This document shows, one piece after another, positions 32,501-39,805 of a stretch of 59,158 bases of DNA. The stretch comes from CAYLYU01 sp964501925 (GTDB lineage Bacteria; Pseudomonadota; Zetaproteobacteria; Mariprofundales; Mariprofundaceae), in NCBI GenBank assembly GCA_964501925.1, contig CAZCTM010000012.1, positions 1-59,158 on the forward strand. Direction: 5' to 3'. The notes under the pieces were generated by a model. That model did no database searches. It worked only from the letters and a program-made list of their open reading frames with translations, and was not told the origin of the DNA. Numbering within the stretch: the first letter of the stretch is position 1; each line of letters starts with the position of its first letter. The position numbers and the translations under genes are program-made.

Positions 32501-32523
32501 TTATCCACAAAAGATGTGGATAA
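32501..32523. promoter_or_regulatory. Inverted pair of perfect DnaA-box sequences
   Basis: TTATCCACA at 32501-32509 and TGTGGATAA at 32515-32523 are two exact copies of the DnaA 9-mer consensus in opposite orientation, separated by five bases (AAAGA). The dyad is 9 bp long and ends ten bases before the uvrB stop. It could be a DnaA-binding site or simply an AT-rich hairpin terminating uvrB, although no T run follows on the minus strand. Confidence 0.6.
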
Positions 32524-32532
32524 ACAGGGGCC

Positions 32533-34518
32533 TTAGATCTCCATCCCGACCGAAGCCCTCAGACCCTCGATCTGGTCACGGTATGTTGCCGCGTCCTCAA
32601 AACGCAAGTCTGCGGCAGCCTCATACATCAAGCGCTCCAGTTCCTGTATTCTCTGATGGGCCTCGGGCGCAGAAATGGGAACCGGCTCCTCCACTTTTGG
32701 AATGTGAGTGTAGTCAAGTTCATAGACAGATCCAAGGATATCCTTGATCTCTTTCCTGATGGTTTCGGGTGTGATTCCATGCTCACGATTGTATGCAAGC
32801 TGCCTTTCTCGCCTGCGTTCGGTCTCCCGGATGGCCAAACGCATGGAGTCGGTCACATGGTCCGCATACAATATGACGCGACCTTCCACGTTGCGTGCTG
32901 CCCGACCAATGGTCTGGATCAATGAGCGTTCACTCCGCAGAAAGCCTTCCTTGTCGGCATCAAAAATGGCGACCAGTGCGACTTCGGGCAGATCCAGCCC
33001 TTCTCGTAGCAGGTTAATGCCAACAAGGATATCGAAAACACCAAGTCTGAGATCACGCAGAATCTCCATGCGCTCCACGGTATCAATGTCCGAATGCAGA
33101 TAACGGACCTTTAGCCCCAGGTCGGCAAGGTATTCACTCAAGTCCTCCGCCATGCGCTTGGTGAGGCACGTAGCCAGAACACGGTAGCCCCTGTCGATCA
33201 CTTCATGGGCTACACCGACAAAATCATCGACCTGGTTTGAGGCAGGTCGCACTTCCACTTCCGGATCCACCAGTCCTGTTGGCCGGATCACCTGCTCCAC
33301 TACAACCCCAAGGCACCGTTCCAGCTCATATGCGCCAGGGGTTGCCGAGACATAGATGGTCTGTGGCACAACTCTTTCAAACTCCTCGAACGTCAGTGGC
33401 CTGTTATCCAGGGCGGAAGGCAATCGAAAGCCAAAGTCCACGAGGGTCTGCTTGCGTGAACGATCCCCCCTGAACATACCGCCGATCTGGGGAACGGTAA
33501 CGTGGGATTCGTCGAGGATGACCAGGGCATTGTTGGGGAGATAGTCCAGAAGCGTCGGCGGGGGTTCACCCGCTGCGCGGCCCGTCAGATGTCTTGAGTA
33601 ATTCTCGATGCCCGAGCAATAGCCGATTTCCTGAATCATTTCCAGATCAAACAGGGTTCTCTGTTCAAGCCGCTGCGCCTCGACCAGTTTGTTTTGCGCA
33701 TGCAGCTTGGCCAGCCGTTCGGCCAGTTCAGCCCTGATGGCGTCCATTGCCCTGAGAAGCTGATCCCTTGGCGTCACAAAGTGGCTTTTGGGGAATACGG
33801 TAAACTTGTGAAGAGATTCGATGGTCTTGCCTGTCAGGGGATCAAAGCGTTTGATGGCATCCACCTCATCCCCAAAAAACTCCACGCGGATGGCGAAGTC
33901 CTCGGCATGTGCGGGAAAAATCTCCAGAACATCACCCCGCACCCGGAAACAACCGCGATGAAAATCGGTGTCATTACGCTCGTACTGCAGTTCCACCAGT
34001 TTGTGAATGGCCGCGCGCTGGTCCTGGGTCCGGCCGATCTCAAAGTATTGCAGCATGTTGGCATAGGCCTCCGGACTGCCAAGCCCATAAATGCACGAGA
34101 CGGAGGCCACGATAATGACATCCTCGCGTTCAAGCAGGGCACGGGTTGCGGAATGGCGCATCCGGTCGATATGTTCGTTGATGGACGAGTCTTTCTCGAT
34201 GTACGTGTCCGAGGATGGCACGTAGGCCTCCGGCTGATAGTAATCGTAGTAGGAAACAAAATATTCAACGGCATTGTCCGGAAAGAACTGCTTGAACTCA
34301 CCGTAAAGCTGGGCTGCCAGAGTCTTGTTGGGTGCCATGATGAGCGTGGGTTTCTGCACCCGTTCAATGACGCAGGCTATCGTATACGTCTTGCCCGAAC
34401 CGGTGACGCCCAGAAGGGTCTGATGCCGTCTTCCTTCTCTGATGCCCTTAACAAGTTCCGCTATTGCCTGAGGTTGATCACCCTGAGGGGTAAAATCACC
34501 TGCCAGTTTAAATCGCAT
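32533..34518 (-). CDS. uvrB: Excinuclease ABC subunit UvrB
   Basis: 661 residues (E. coli 673). Damage-verifying helicase-like subunit of nucleotide excision repair, loaded by UvrA and recruiting UvrC. Walker A TGSGKT (41-46), the beta-hairpin region YYDYYQPEAYVP, the Walker B/DEAD-like DESHVTVPQ, and the C-terminal UVR domain (ELERLMYEAAADLRFEDAA) are present. It starts ATG at 34518, divergent from typA. No LexA box of the E. coli type (CTGT-N8-ACAG) was seen in the intergenic region, so SOS control is not indicated. Confidence 0.97.
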   Translation of the reverse strand: MRFKLAGDFTPQGDQPQAIAELVKGIREGRRHQTLLGVTGSGKTYTIACVIERVQKPTLIMAPNKTLAAQLYGEFKQFFPDNAVEYFVSYYDYYQPEAYVPSSDTYIEKDSSINEHIDRMRHSATRALLEREDVIIVASVSCIYGLGSPEAYANMLQYFEIGRTQDQRAAIHKLVELQYERNDTDFHRGCFRVRGDVLEIFPAHAEDFAIRVEFFGDEVDAIKRFDPLTGKTIESLHKFTVFPKSHFVTPRDQLLRAMDAIRAELAERLAKLHAQNKLVEAQRLEQRTLFDLEMIQEIGYCSGIENYSRHLTGRAAGEPPPTLLDYLPNNALVILDESHVTVPQIGGMFRGDRSRKQTLVDFGFRLPSALDNRPLTFEEFERVVPQTIYVSATPGAYELERCLGVVVEQVIRPTGLVDPEVEVRPASNQVDDFVGVAHEVIDRGYRVLATCLTKRMAEDLSEYLADLGLKVRYLHSDIDTVERMEILRDLRLGVFDILVGINLLREGLDLPEVALVAIFDADKEGFLRSERSLIQTIGRAARNVEGRVILYADHVTDSMRLAIRETERRRERQLAYNREHGITPETIRKEIKDILGSVYELDYTHIPKVEEPVPISAPEAHQRIQELERLMYEAAADLRFEDAATYRDQIEGLRASVGMEI

Positions 34519-34550
34519 GGGTTCATTCTACCTTAATCATCTCAATTCAC

Positions 34551-34581
34551 CATGGTATCAGGCAGCCAAACTGCTACCATG
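34551..34581. promoter_or_regulatory. Long imperfect stem between divergent uvrB and typA
   Basis: CATGGTA (34551-34557) pairs with TACCATG (34575-34581), and inside it GCAG (34562-34565) pairs with CTGC (34571-34574) around loop CCAAA. This gives 11 bp in total with one four-base bulge (TCAG). It lies between the two divergent starts, where an operator or transcript-start hairpin would sit. No protein match is recognised. Confidence 0.35.
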
Positions 34582-34610
34582 CGCGACCATTTTTGACTTG
34601 AGGAATCCGA

Positions 34611-36416
34611 ATGCCCCGAAATTTACGCAATATTGCCATCATCGCCCACGTTGACCACGGCAAAACCACACTTGTTGACGAGCTTTTGAAACAGTCGGGC
34701 ACATTTAACCTGCATCAGGAAGTCGCGGAAAGGGTGATGGACAGCAACGATCTTGAGAGGGAGCGTGGCATCACGATCCTGGCCAAGAACACGGCTATCA
34801 CATACGGCGATACCGTGATCAATATCGTGGACACGCCCGGCCATGCCGATTTCGGGGGTGAAGTTGAACGTATCCTGAACATGGTGGATGGCGTGCTTCT
34901 TCTGGTGGATGCGGCGGAAGGGCCCATGCCACAGACCCGGTTTGTCACCTCCAAGGCCCTGAGCCTGGGCCTGAAGCCAATCGTGGTTATCAACAAGATC
35001 GACCGAAACGGCGCGGATCCTGACGGGTGCGTGGATGCCACCTTCGATCTTTTTGCCGCGCTGGGGGCCACGGATGAACAACTTGATTTTCCGGTTGTCT
35101 ATGCCTCAGCCAAGAACGGATATGCCATGCTTGATCTCAAAGATGAGTCAACGTCACTTACATGTCTTTTTGATACCATTCTCAGGCACATCCCGGCCCC
35201 TGCCGGAGATCCGGATGCACCATTGCAGATGTTGGCCACAACACTGGGATGGGATGATTACATGGGACGCATGGTCATCGGCCGGATTGCCAATGGCTTC
35301 ATCAGGCAAGGCCAGGATGTCGTAGTCCTGCATGCCGATGGCAGCCAGTCCCGCGCGCGCATTACAAAGCTGCTCGGGTTTAGGGGGTTGCAACGCGTCG
35401 AGATCGAATCGGCGACGGCTGGTGACATCATTGCCGTGGCAGGTATAGAGACCATCCATATCGGTGAGACCATTGCCGACAAGGACCGCCCAAGGCCTCT
35501 TCCGGTGATCAGGGTCGATGAACCGACGCTTTCCATGGAACTCCATGTCAACAATTCACCACTGGCGGGAACCGAAGGCAAGCTTGTCACAACCCGCCAG
35601 ATCCGTGACCGGCTCATGAAGGAAATCCGGACCAACGTTGCCATGCGGGTTGAGGAAACCCCTTCGGGGGATGTTTACAAGGTGTCCGGTCGTGGTGAGT
35701 TGCATATTGCCATCCTTCTGGAGAATATGCGCCGGGAGGGATTTGAGATGGCGGTTTCCCGTCCAACCGTCATCACGCGTGAAGTGGACGGGGTCAGGCA
35801 GGAGCCCTATGAGCATGTCACCATTGATGTTGACTCAGAATATCAGGGGGTTGTGATCGAGAAACTGGGACGGCGTGGCGCCGAAATCAGCGGCATGCAG
35901 AGCAATCCGGATGGGACGACGCGGATGGAGCTCATCTGTCCCACCAGGGGGTTGATTGGCTACACATCCGAGTTTTTGACCGACACACGCGGGACGGGGG
36001 TCATGCATCATGTTTTTCATGATTATGGCCCTTTCATTGGAGACCTGCCCGGACGTTCGAACGGGGTGCTGATTTCCATGTCGGCGGGTGAGGCGGTGGC
36101 CTATGCCCTGTGGAAGCTTCAGGAGCGCGGCAAGATGTTTATCGGGCCGGGTGAGAAACTCTACGAGGGCATGATCATCGGCATACATAGTCGAGACAAT
36201 GATCTGGTCGTTAATGCGACCAGAGAAAAGAAACTGACCAACATTCGGGCTGCCGGCAAGGATGATGCCATTGATCTTGTGCCGCCCATCCGGCTGACCC
36301 TCGAACGTGCCATTGAATTTATCGGGGATGATGAACTGGTTGAAATCACCCCCAAATCCGTGCGGCTCCGCAAGCGCTTGTTAAAGGAACATGAGCGTAA
36401 ACGAGCGGCCAGATAG
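34611..36416 (+). CDS. typA: Translational GTPase TypA/BipA
   Basis: 601 residues. A ribosome-binding GTPase of the EF-G group that assists 50S assembly, low-temperature growth and stress responses. G motifs AHVDHGKTT (G1), GITIL (G2), DTPGHADF (G3) and NKID (G4) are intact. A BipA C-terminal domain, including TRGLIGYTSEFLTDTRGTG, distinguishes it from EF-G and LepA. The ATG at 34611 has a GAGGAA upstream. It is separated from the next gene by an imperfect hairpin and is probably monocistronic. Confidence 0.97.
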   Translation: MPRNLRNIAIIAHVDHGKTTLVDELLKQSGTFNLHQEVAERVMDSNDLERERGITILAKNTAITYGDTVINIVDTPGHADFGGEVERILNMVDGVLLLVDAAEGPMPQTRFVTSKALSLGLKPIVVINKIDRNGADPDGCVDATFDLFAALGATDEQLDFPVVYASAKNGYAMLDLKDESTSLTCLFDTILRHIPAPAGDPDAPLQMLATTLGWDDYMGRMVIGRIANGFIRQGQDVVVLHADGSQSRARITKLLGFRGLQRVEIESATAGDIIAVAGIETIHIGETIADKDRPRPLPVIRVDEPTLSMELHVNNSPLAGTEGKLVTTRQIRDRLMKEIRTNVAMRVEETPSGDVYKVSGRGELHIAILLENMRREGFEMAVSRPTVITREVDGVRQEPYEHVTIDVDSEYQGVVIEKLGRRGAEISGMQSNPDGTTRMELICPTRGLIGYTSEFLTDTRGTGVMHHVFHDYGPFIGDLPGRSNGVLISMSAGEAVAYALWKLQERGKMFIGPGEKLYEGMIIGIHSRDNDLVVNATREKKLTNIRAAGKDDAIDLVPPIRLTLERAIEFIGDDELVEITPKSVRLRKRLLKEHERKRAAR

Positions 36417-36491
36417 GAAGAAAGGACCAAGCTGACATCTGTCAGCCATCCAATTAAACTTCGTATAGATACGTTTGTGGAGGAATCATGT

Positions 36492-36944
36492 ATGAATAAA
36501 TGGCCTGCTTTCGCAGTTATCCTGTTGGCCGCGTTTCCAGCCTGGGCGCAGCCTACTTACAATCCTGAAAAGAATGCCGATGATCAGATGAGGCATTGGG
36601 ATTCCAATAAGAACGGAATCGTCGAATGGAGTGAGTACTCCCGGGCGGCTGCCTACCGGTTCAGCCGAATGGACGCCGACGGAAACGACATTATTTCATT
36701 GCAGGAAATGGCCGACTATCAGCACAAAAAGGTCAAGCACGTCAAGCTCATCATAAAACGTTGGGATACCGACAGAAACAATGAAATTAGCCGTGAAGAG
36801 TATTTACGGCCAGTTCGGGAGCAATTCATCCACCTCGACAAGGATCAGAACAACACCCTTTCACGTCAGGAATTGATTGATGACTGGGTGCTCAGAAAGA
36901 TCGAGCTGGAAAAACACATCAAAAAGCAGCGCGAGCAGGAGTAG
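36492..36944 (+). CDS. Exported four-EF-hand calcium-binding protein
   Basis: 150 residues from the ATG at 36492 (GGAGGA at 36479-36484). A short signal peptide ends near AWA|QP. Four 12-residue EF-hand loops follow: 37-48 (DSNKNGIVEWSE), 61-72 (DADGNDIISLQE), 92-103 (DTDRNNEISREE) and 116-127 (DKDQNNTLSRQE). Each has Asp at position 1 and Glu at 12, so all four could bind Ca2+. The Gly usual at position 6 is kept only in the first; the others have Asp or Asn. It would lie in the periplasm. The role is unknown. An intrinsic-like hairpin overlaps the stop codon. Confidence 0.85.
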   Translation: MNKWPAFAVILLAAFPAWAQPTYNPEKNADDQMRHWDSNKNGIVEWSEYSRAAAYRFSRMDADGNDIISLQEMADYQHKKVKHVKLIIKRWDTDRNNEISREEYLRPVREQFIHLDKDQNNTLSRQELIDDWVLRKIELEKHIKKQREQE

Positions 36945-36962
36945 CGGGTTTCATAACCTGCT
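36943..36962 (+). terminator. Hairpin terminator candidate after the EF-hand gene
   Basis: AGCGGGTT (36943-36950), loop TCAT and AACCTGCT (36955-36962) form an 8-bp stem with one G-T pair. It is followed by a pyrimidine-rich TCTCCCCTCTT rather than a pure T run. It overlaps the stop codon of the EF-hand gene and precedes the convergent isomerase gene. Confidence 0.45.
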
Positions 36963-36992
36963 TCTCCCCTCTTGCTGGCTGAAGCATAATAA

Positions 36993-37580
36993 TTATGGGA
37001 GAAGGGTGAGTTTACGCATCACGGTGCCGACCCTGATTCGATCTACCACGTCCATTCCCTCGATAACCCGTCCAAAGACCGTGTATTTGCCATCAAGCTG
37101 GGGTTGTGGGGAAAGACAGATATAAAACTGGCTCCCAGCCGAATTCGGGTCCGAACTTCTTGCCATGGCCACGGTTCCACGCAGATGCTTGGCATCATTG
37201 AATTCAGCCTTGATGGTATATCCTGGCCCACCCATACCATTGCCCAACGGATCACCTCCCTGAGCAACAAAGTCTGAAATGACTCTGTGGAACGTCAGAC
37301 CGTCATAAAATCCGTTGGCTACAAGCACCTTGAAATTGGCGACAGTATTGGGGGCCACCTCGGGCAAAAGCTCGATAAGGAATTGCCCTTCATCCGTATC
37401 CACACGAACATGCCGACCTTCAGGGATGTCCGGATCTGTGGCCAGCGGGGCCTTTGACGGTGCCTTCGACACGGCGGAAGACCCTTTCTGATGTCTGATG
37501 TCCTGATTTCCGCCATCACAGGCGACAAGCAAAAGGGGAATCAGCAGCACCATGGCAAGGAATCGAAGATAGGAACTCAC
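36993..37580 (-). CDS. Peptidyl-prolyl cis-trans isomerase lipoprotein (cyclophilin type)
   Basis: 195 residues. Lipobox LLVAC gives Cys21 after an N-terminal membrane segment, so the enzyme is probably membrane anchored in the periplasm. Following a short linker, the cyclophilin domain (about 58-195) shows FHRVISDFVAQGGDP, GSQFYICLSPQP and DGKYTVFGRVIEG, including the active-site Arg and Phe. It accelerates proline isomerisation in exported protein folding. It is the last gene of the nusA operon and starts by ATGA overlap with truB (4 bases). The C-terminus (VMRKLTLLP) lies close to the EF-hand gene on the other strand. Confidence 0.93.
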   Translation of the reverse strand: MSSYLRFLAMVLLIPLLLVACDGGNQDIRHQKGSSAVSKAPSKAPLATDPDIPEGRHVRVDTDEGQFLIELLPEVAPNTVANFKVLVANGFYDGLTFHRVISDFVAQGGDPLGNGMGGPGYTIKAEFNDAKHLRGTVAMARSSDPNSAGSQFYICLSPQPQLDGKYTVFGRVIEGMDVVDRIRVGTVMRKLTLLP

Positions 37581-38482
37581 ACAAACCTCCTTTGTGATGA
37601 TGGAAGGACGCGCTTTGGATGCAGGATGTAGGCACCGCTCTGATCCGATTTGCGAACCTCCCCCGCCCCAAGCAGGATTTCATTGCAATATACTCTACAC
37701 AGTTCACTTTTTGCCAGACCAACGGGAAGTCGCTGGCCGTAAAGAAAACGTTTGGCGAGTTCCGTCGTCAGTTGAACCTTTTTAAGATCTTTCAGCCAGA
37801 ACGACAGGGGCTGAATGGCGCGTTCCCGCTCCTGTTCCAGGCTCTTCATATCGACCATCAGACTTTCTTCCCAGCTCCCGATACACGTTCGTCGCAATTC
37901 TGTGACACATCCCCCCGTGCCCAGAAGTTCACCGACATCCCGTGCGAGGGAACGAATAAAGGCCCCCTTCGAACATTTCACGTGCAATTTCAGTACAGGT
38001 CTATCCCAGGCTGTTAATCGGATCCAGTGGATAGAAATTTCTCTGGGGGGGAGAGTCACCGCTCTTCCTTGTCGTGCCAATTCATACGCGCGCCTGCCTG
38101 CCAGTCGGATTGCTGAATAAGCAGGAGGGATCTGCAATTGACGGCCTTCCAGTTTACCGATGGCAGCCCTGATTCTGGCAGCATCTATATCGGAGACGGA
38201 AAACCGTTGGGTAACCGTTCCCTCGGCATCCAGGGTGTCTGTCTGGAGACTTAGATCCAGCGTAACCCGATAGATCTTGTCCGCTGCCAGGCCAAGGTCG
38301 GCAAATTTCGTGGCTTCACCAAGAAGAACCGGGAGCATGCCGGTGGCCAGGGGATCAAGCGTCCCCGAATGGCCAACCTTGATGCCGCCAAAGATCCTGG
38401 AAACAGCGTTGACAGCCTGTCGCGAGGTCCATCCTTCCGGCTTGTCCAGGAAGATGACGCCTGAGGTGATTTCAGCACTCAT
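37577..38482 (-). CDS. truB: tRNA pseudouridine(55) synthase TruB
   Basis: 301 residues. Makes the universal pseudouridine at position 55 of the T loop. The catalytic Asp43 sits in GHSGTLDPLATG. The N-terminal GVIFLDKPEGWTSRQAV and the KGAFIRSLARD block are typical, and the length fits bacterial TruB with a C-terminal PUA-like part. It overlaps the upstream DHH gene by four bases (ATGA) and the downstream isomerase by four bases, so it is inside a tightly coupled operon with rbfA, infB and nusA. Confidence 0.97.
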   Translation of the reverse strand: MSAEITSGVIFLDKPEGWTSRQAVNAVSRIFGGIKVGHSGTLDPLATGMLPVLLGEATKFADLGLAADKIYRVTLDLSLQTDTLDAEGTVTQRFSVSDIDAARIRAAIGKLEGRQLQIPPAYSAIRLAGRRAYELARQGRAVTLPPREISIHWIRLTAWDRPVLKLHVKCSKGAFIRSLARDVGELLGTGGCVTELRRTCIGSWEESLMVDMKSLEQERERAIQPLSFWLKDLKKVQLTTELAKRFLYGQRLPVGLAKSELCRVYCNEILLGAGEVRKSDQSGAYILHPKRVLPSSQRRFV

Positions 38483-39450
38483 CGACGCAGAAGCTTGCTA
38501 ACCTCGTCTCTCACTCGCTCACGCACCTCATCAAAAGTGCCTGCAAGAATACAGCCCGCGGCGTGTGGATGGCCTCCGCCACCCAGGCGAGAGGCAAGAG
38601 CTGAAACATCGGTGGTGGTCTTGTTACGGAAACTCACCTTCCACTCCTGATCTTCCTCGGGACGAATGAAGACCGCAATTTCCACGCCATCAAGGCTGCG
38701 CCCGTATTCAATAAAACCCTCTGTATCCTCATGAGTGGCACGGGTCTGCTCATACATCTCCTGATCGACATGAAGCCAGCTGGATCTTCCTTCATCCCTT
38801 AATTCAAGGGTCTTAAGGCACAGTCCAAGCAGGTCCAGCCTGGTGCGGGAATGGCTTTCATAGACACCTCTGGAAATATGCCACGGGTCCGCTCCGGCCT
38901 CGATCAACTCCGCTGCCAGCCTGTGGATTCGGGCGGTGGCATTGGCCAACCGGAAGCTGCAGGTGTCGGTGAGAATGGCGGTAAAGATTGCGGTTGCTGC
39001 ATCGGCTGAGAGAGGCAGGTTCAAACGTTTCATCAGTTCCAGAATGATTTCACCGGTTGCCGCTGCTTCGGGAACGATCAGGTTTACATCACCAAATCCG
39101 GTGTTGTTTGAATGATGATCGATGTTCAGCACTGTCTTGCCTCTAAAGAAAGACGGGGGAAGTCCAAGGCGATCGATGTTTCCGCTGTCAAGGCATACAA
39201 CCGTATCAACGTCCTCCACGTAAGGAAATTGCTCGCCTTGGGTAATCTGATCCGTACCGGACATAAACCGATACATGTGCGGAACCCCATCCCGGTTATG
39301 GGCATAAACATGTTTTCCGGTCTTGCGGAGAGAATGATACAGGCCCATTTGGGAGCCGATGCCATCGCCATCAGGATGACGGTGGGCGCACAAGACCATT
39401 TGCCGGGCTTGCGTTATGGCATCACATGCCAGTTGCCATTTATCTTTCAT
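38479..39450 (-). CDS. nrnA: DHH/DHHA1 phosphoesterase (nanoRNase/pAp phosphatase NrnA-like)
   Basis: 323 residues from the ATG at 39450. A two-domain manganese phosphoesterase that degrades 2-5-mer RNAs and 3'-phosphoadenosine 5'-phosphate. Metal motifs are clear: HRHPDGDGIGS, VCLDSGNIDRLG and NIDHHSNNTGFG. The C-terminal DHHA1 domain ends with GGGGHPHAAGC. It overlaps rbfA by 11 bases and truB by 4 bases. NrnA between rbfA and truB is known in several bacterial groups. A linear c-di-GMP dinucleotide could be a substrate, a possible link to the signalling cluster, but this is inference. A longer start at 39585 would cover rbfA and is rejected. Confidence 0.92.
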   Translation of the reverse strand: MKDKWQLACDAITQARQMVLCAHRHPDGDGIGSQMGLYHSLRKTGKHVYAHNRDGVPHMYRFMSGTDQITQGEQFPYVEDVDTVVCLDSGNIDRLGLPPSFFRGKTVLNIDHHSNNTGFGDVNLIVPEAAATGEIILELMKRLNLPLSADAATAIFTAILTDTCSFRLANATARIHRLAAELIEAGADPWHISRGVYESHSRTRLDLLGLCLKTLELRDEGRSSWLHVDQEMYEQTRATHEDTEGFIEYGRSLDGVEIAVFIRPEEDQEWKVSFRNKTTTDVSALASRLGGGGHPHAAGCILAGTFDEVRERVRDEVSKLLRR

Positions 39451-39796
39451 CCTCGCCTTCCAGCTCTCGGAGCATATGCAATACCTTCCCGCTTTTTTCC
39501 ATGGTTTCATCCCAGCGAAACCTGATCTCCGGCAGGTGTTGTTTGGAAAGCGCCTGGCGGAGCAGATACATGAAGTGCGGCACAAGCCGGTTCAGTCGAT
39601 CCTCACAGTCCTTCGGGTCATCCACCTCCAGGCGATGCACCCAGACGGTCATACCTCTTCCGGAAAAGGTGATCTCGGCACGCGTGATGCTGATACCGAT
39701 GAGCCTTGGGTCACTGATCTCCCGTTGCATCAGCTGACTGAGCAGACGGTGCATATCGGCTAACAGCCGGCTTTGTTTCTGGGATCTGTGGCGCAC
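39440..39796 (-). CDS. rbfA: 30S ribosome-binding factor RbfA
   Basis: 118 residues, typical length. KH-fold protein that binds the 30S subunit and promotes 16S rRNA 5'-end maturation, mainly at low temperature. The family pattern is clear: RHRSQKQSRLLADMHRLLSQLMQREISDPRL followed by a short KH core and IRFRWDETMEKSGKVLHML. That stretch is partly quoted here; key residues are the basic N-terminus and the DPRL motif. It follows infB by nine bases and overlaps the DHH gene start by 11 bases. The C-terminal helix is short and acidic. Confidence 0.95.
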   Translation of the reverse strand: MRHRSQKQSRLLADMHRLLSQLMQREISDPRLIGISITRAEITFSGRGMTVWVHRLEVDDPKDCEDRLNRLVPHFMYLLRQALSKQHLPEIRFRWDETMEKSGKVLHMLRELEGEDER

Positions 39797-39805
39797 GGAA
39801 AACCC

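Noticed and set aside
33694..34536. 280-codon plus-strand frame opposite uvrB
   Set aside because: Antisense to the conserved UvrB N-terminal domain; no start signal or recognised product.
34519..34610. LexA/SOS box upstream of uvrB
   Set aside because: No CTGT-N8-ACAG-type sequence; the dyad found there has different half-sites.
36961..37005. 8-bp CTTCTCCC/GGGAGAAG pairing between the EF-hand and isomerase genes
   Set aside because: The right arm lies inside the isomerase coding region and the loop is 28 bases; too weak to call a terminator.
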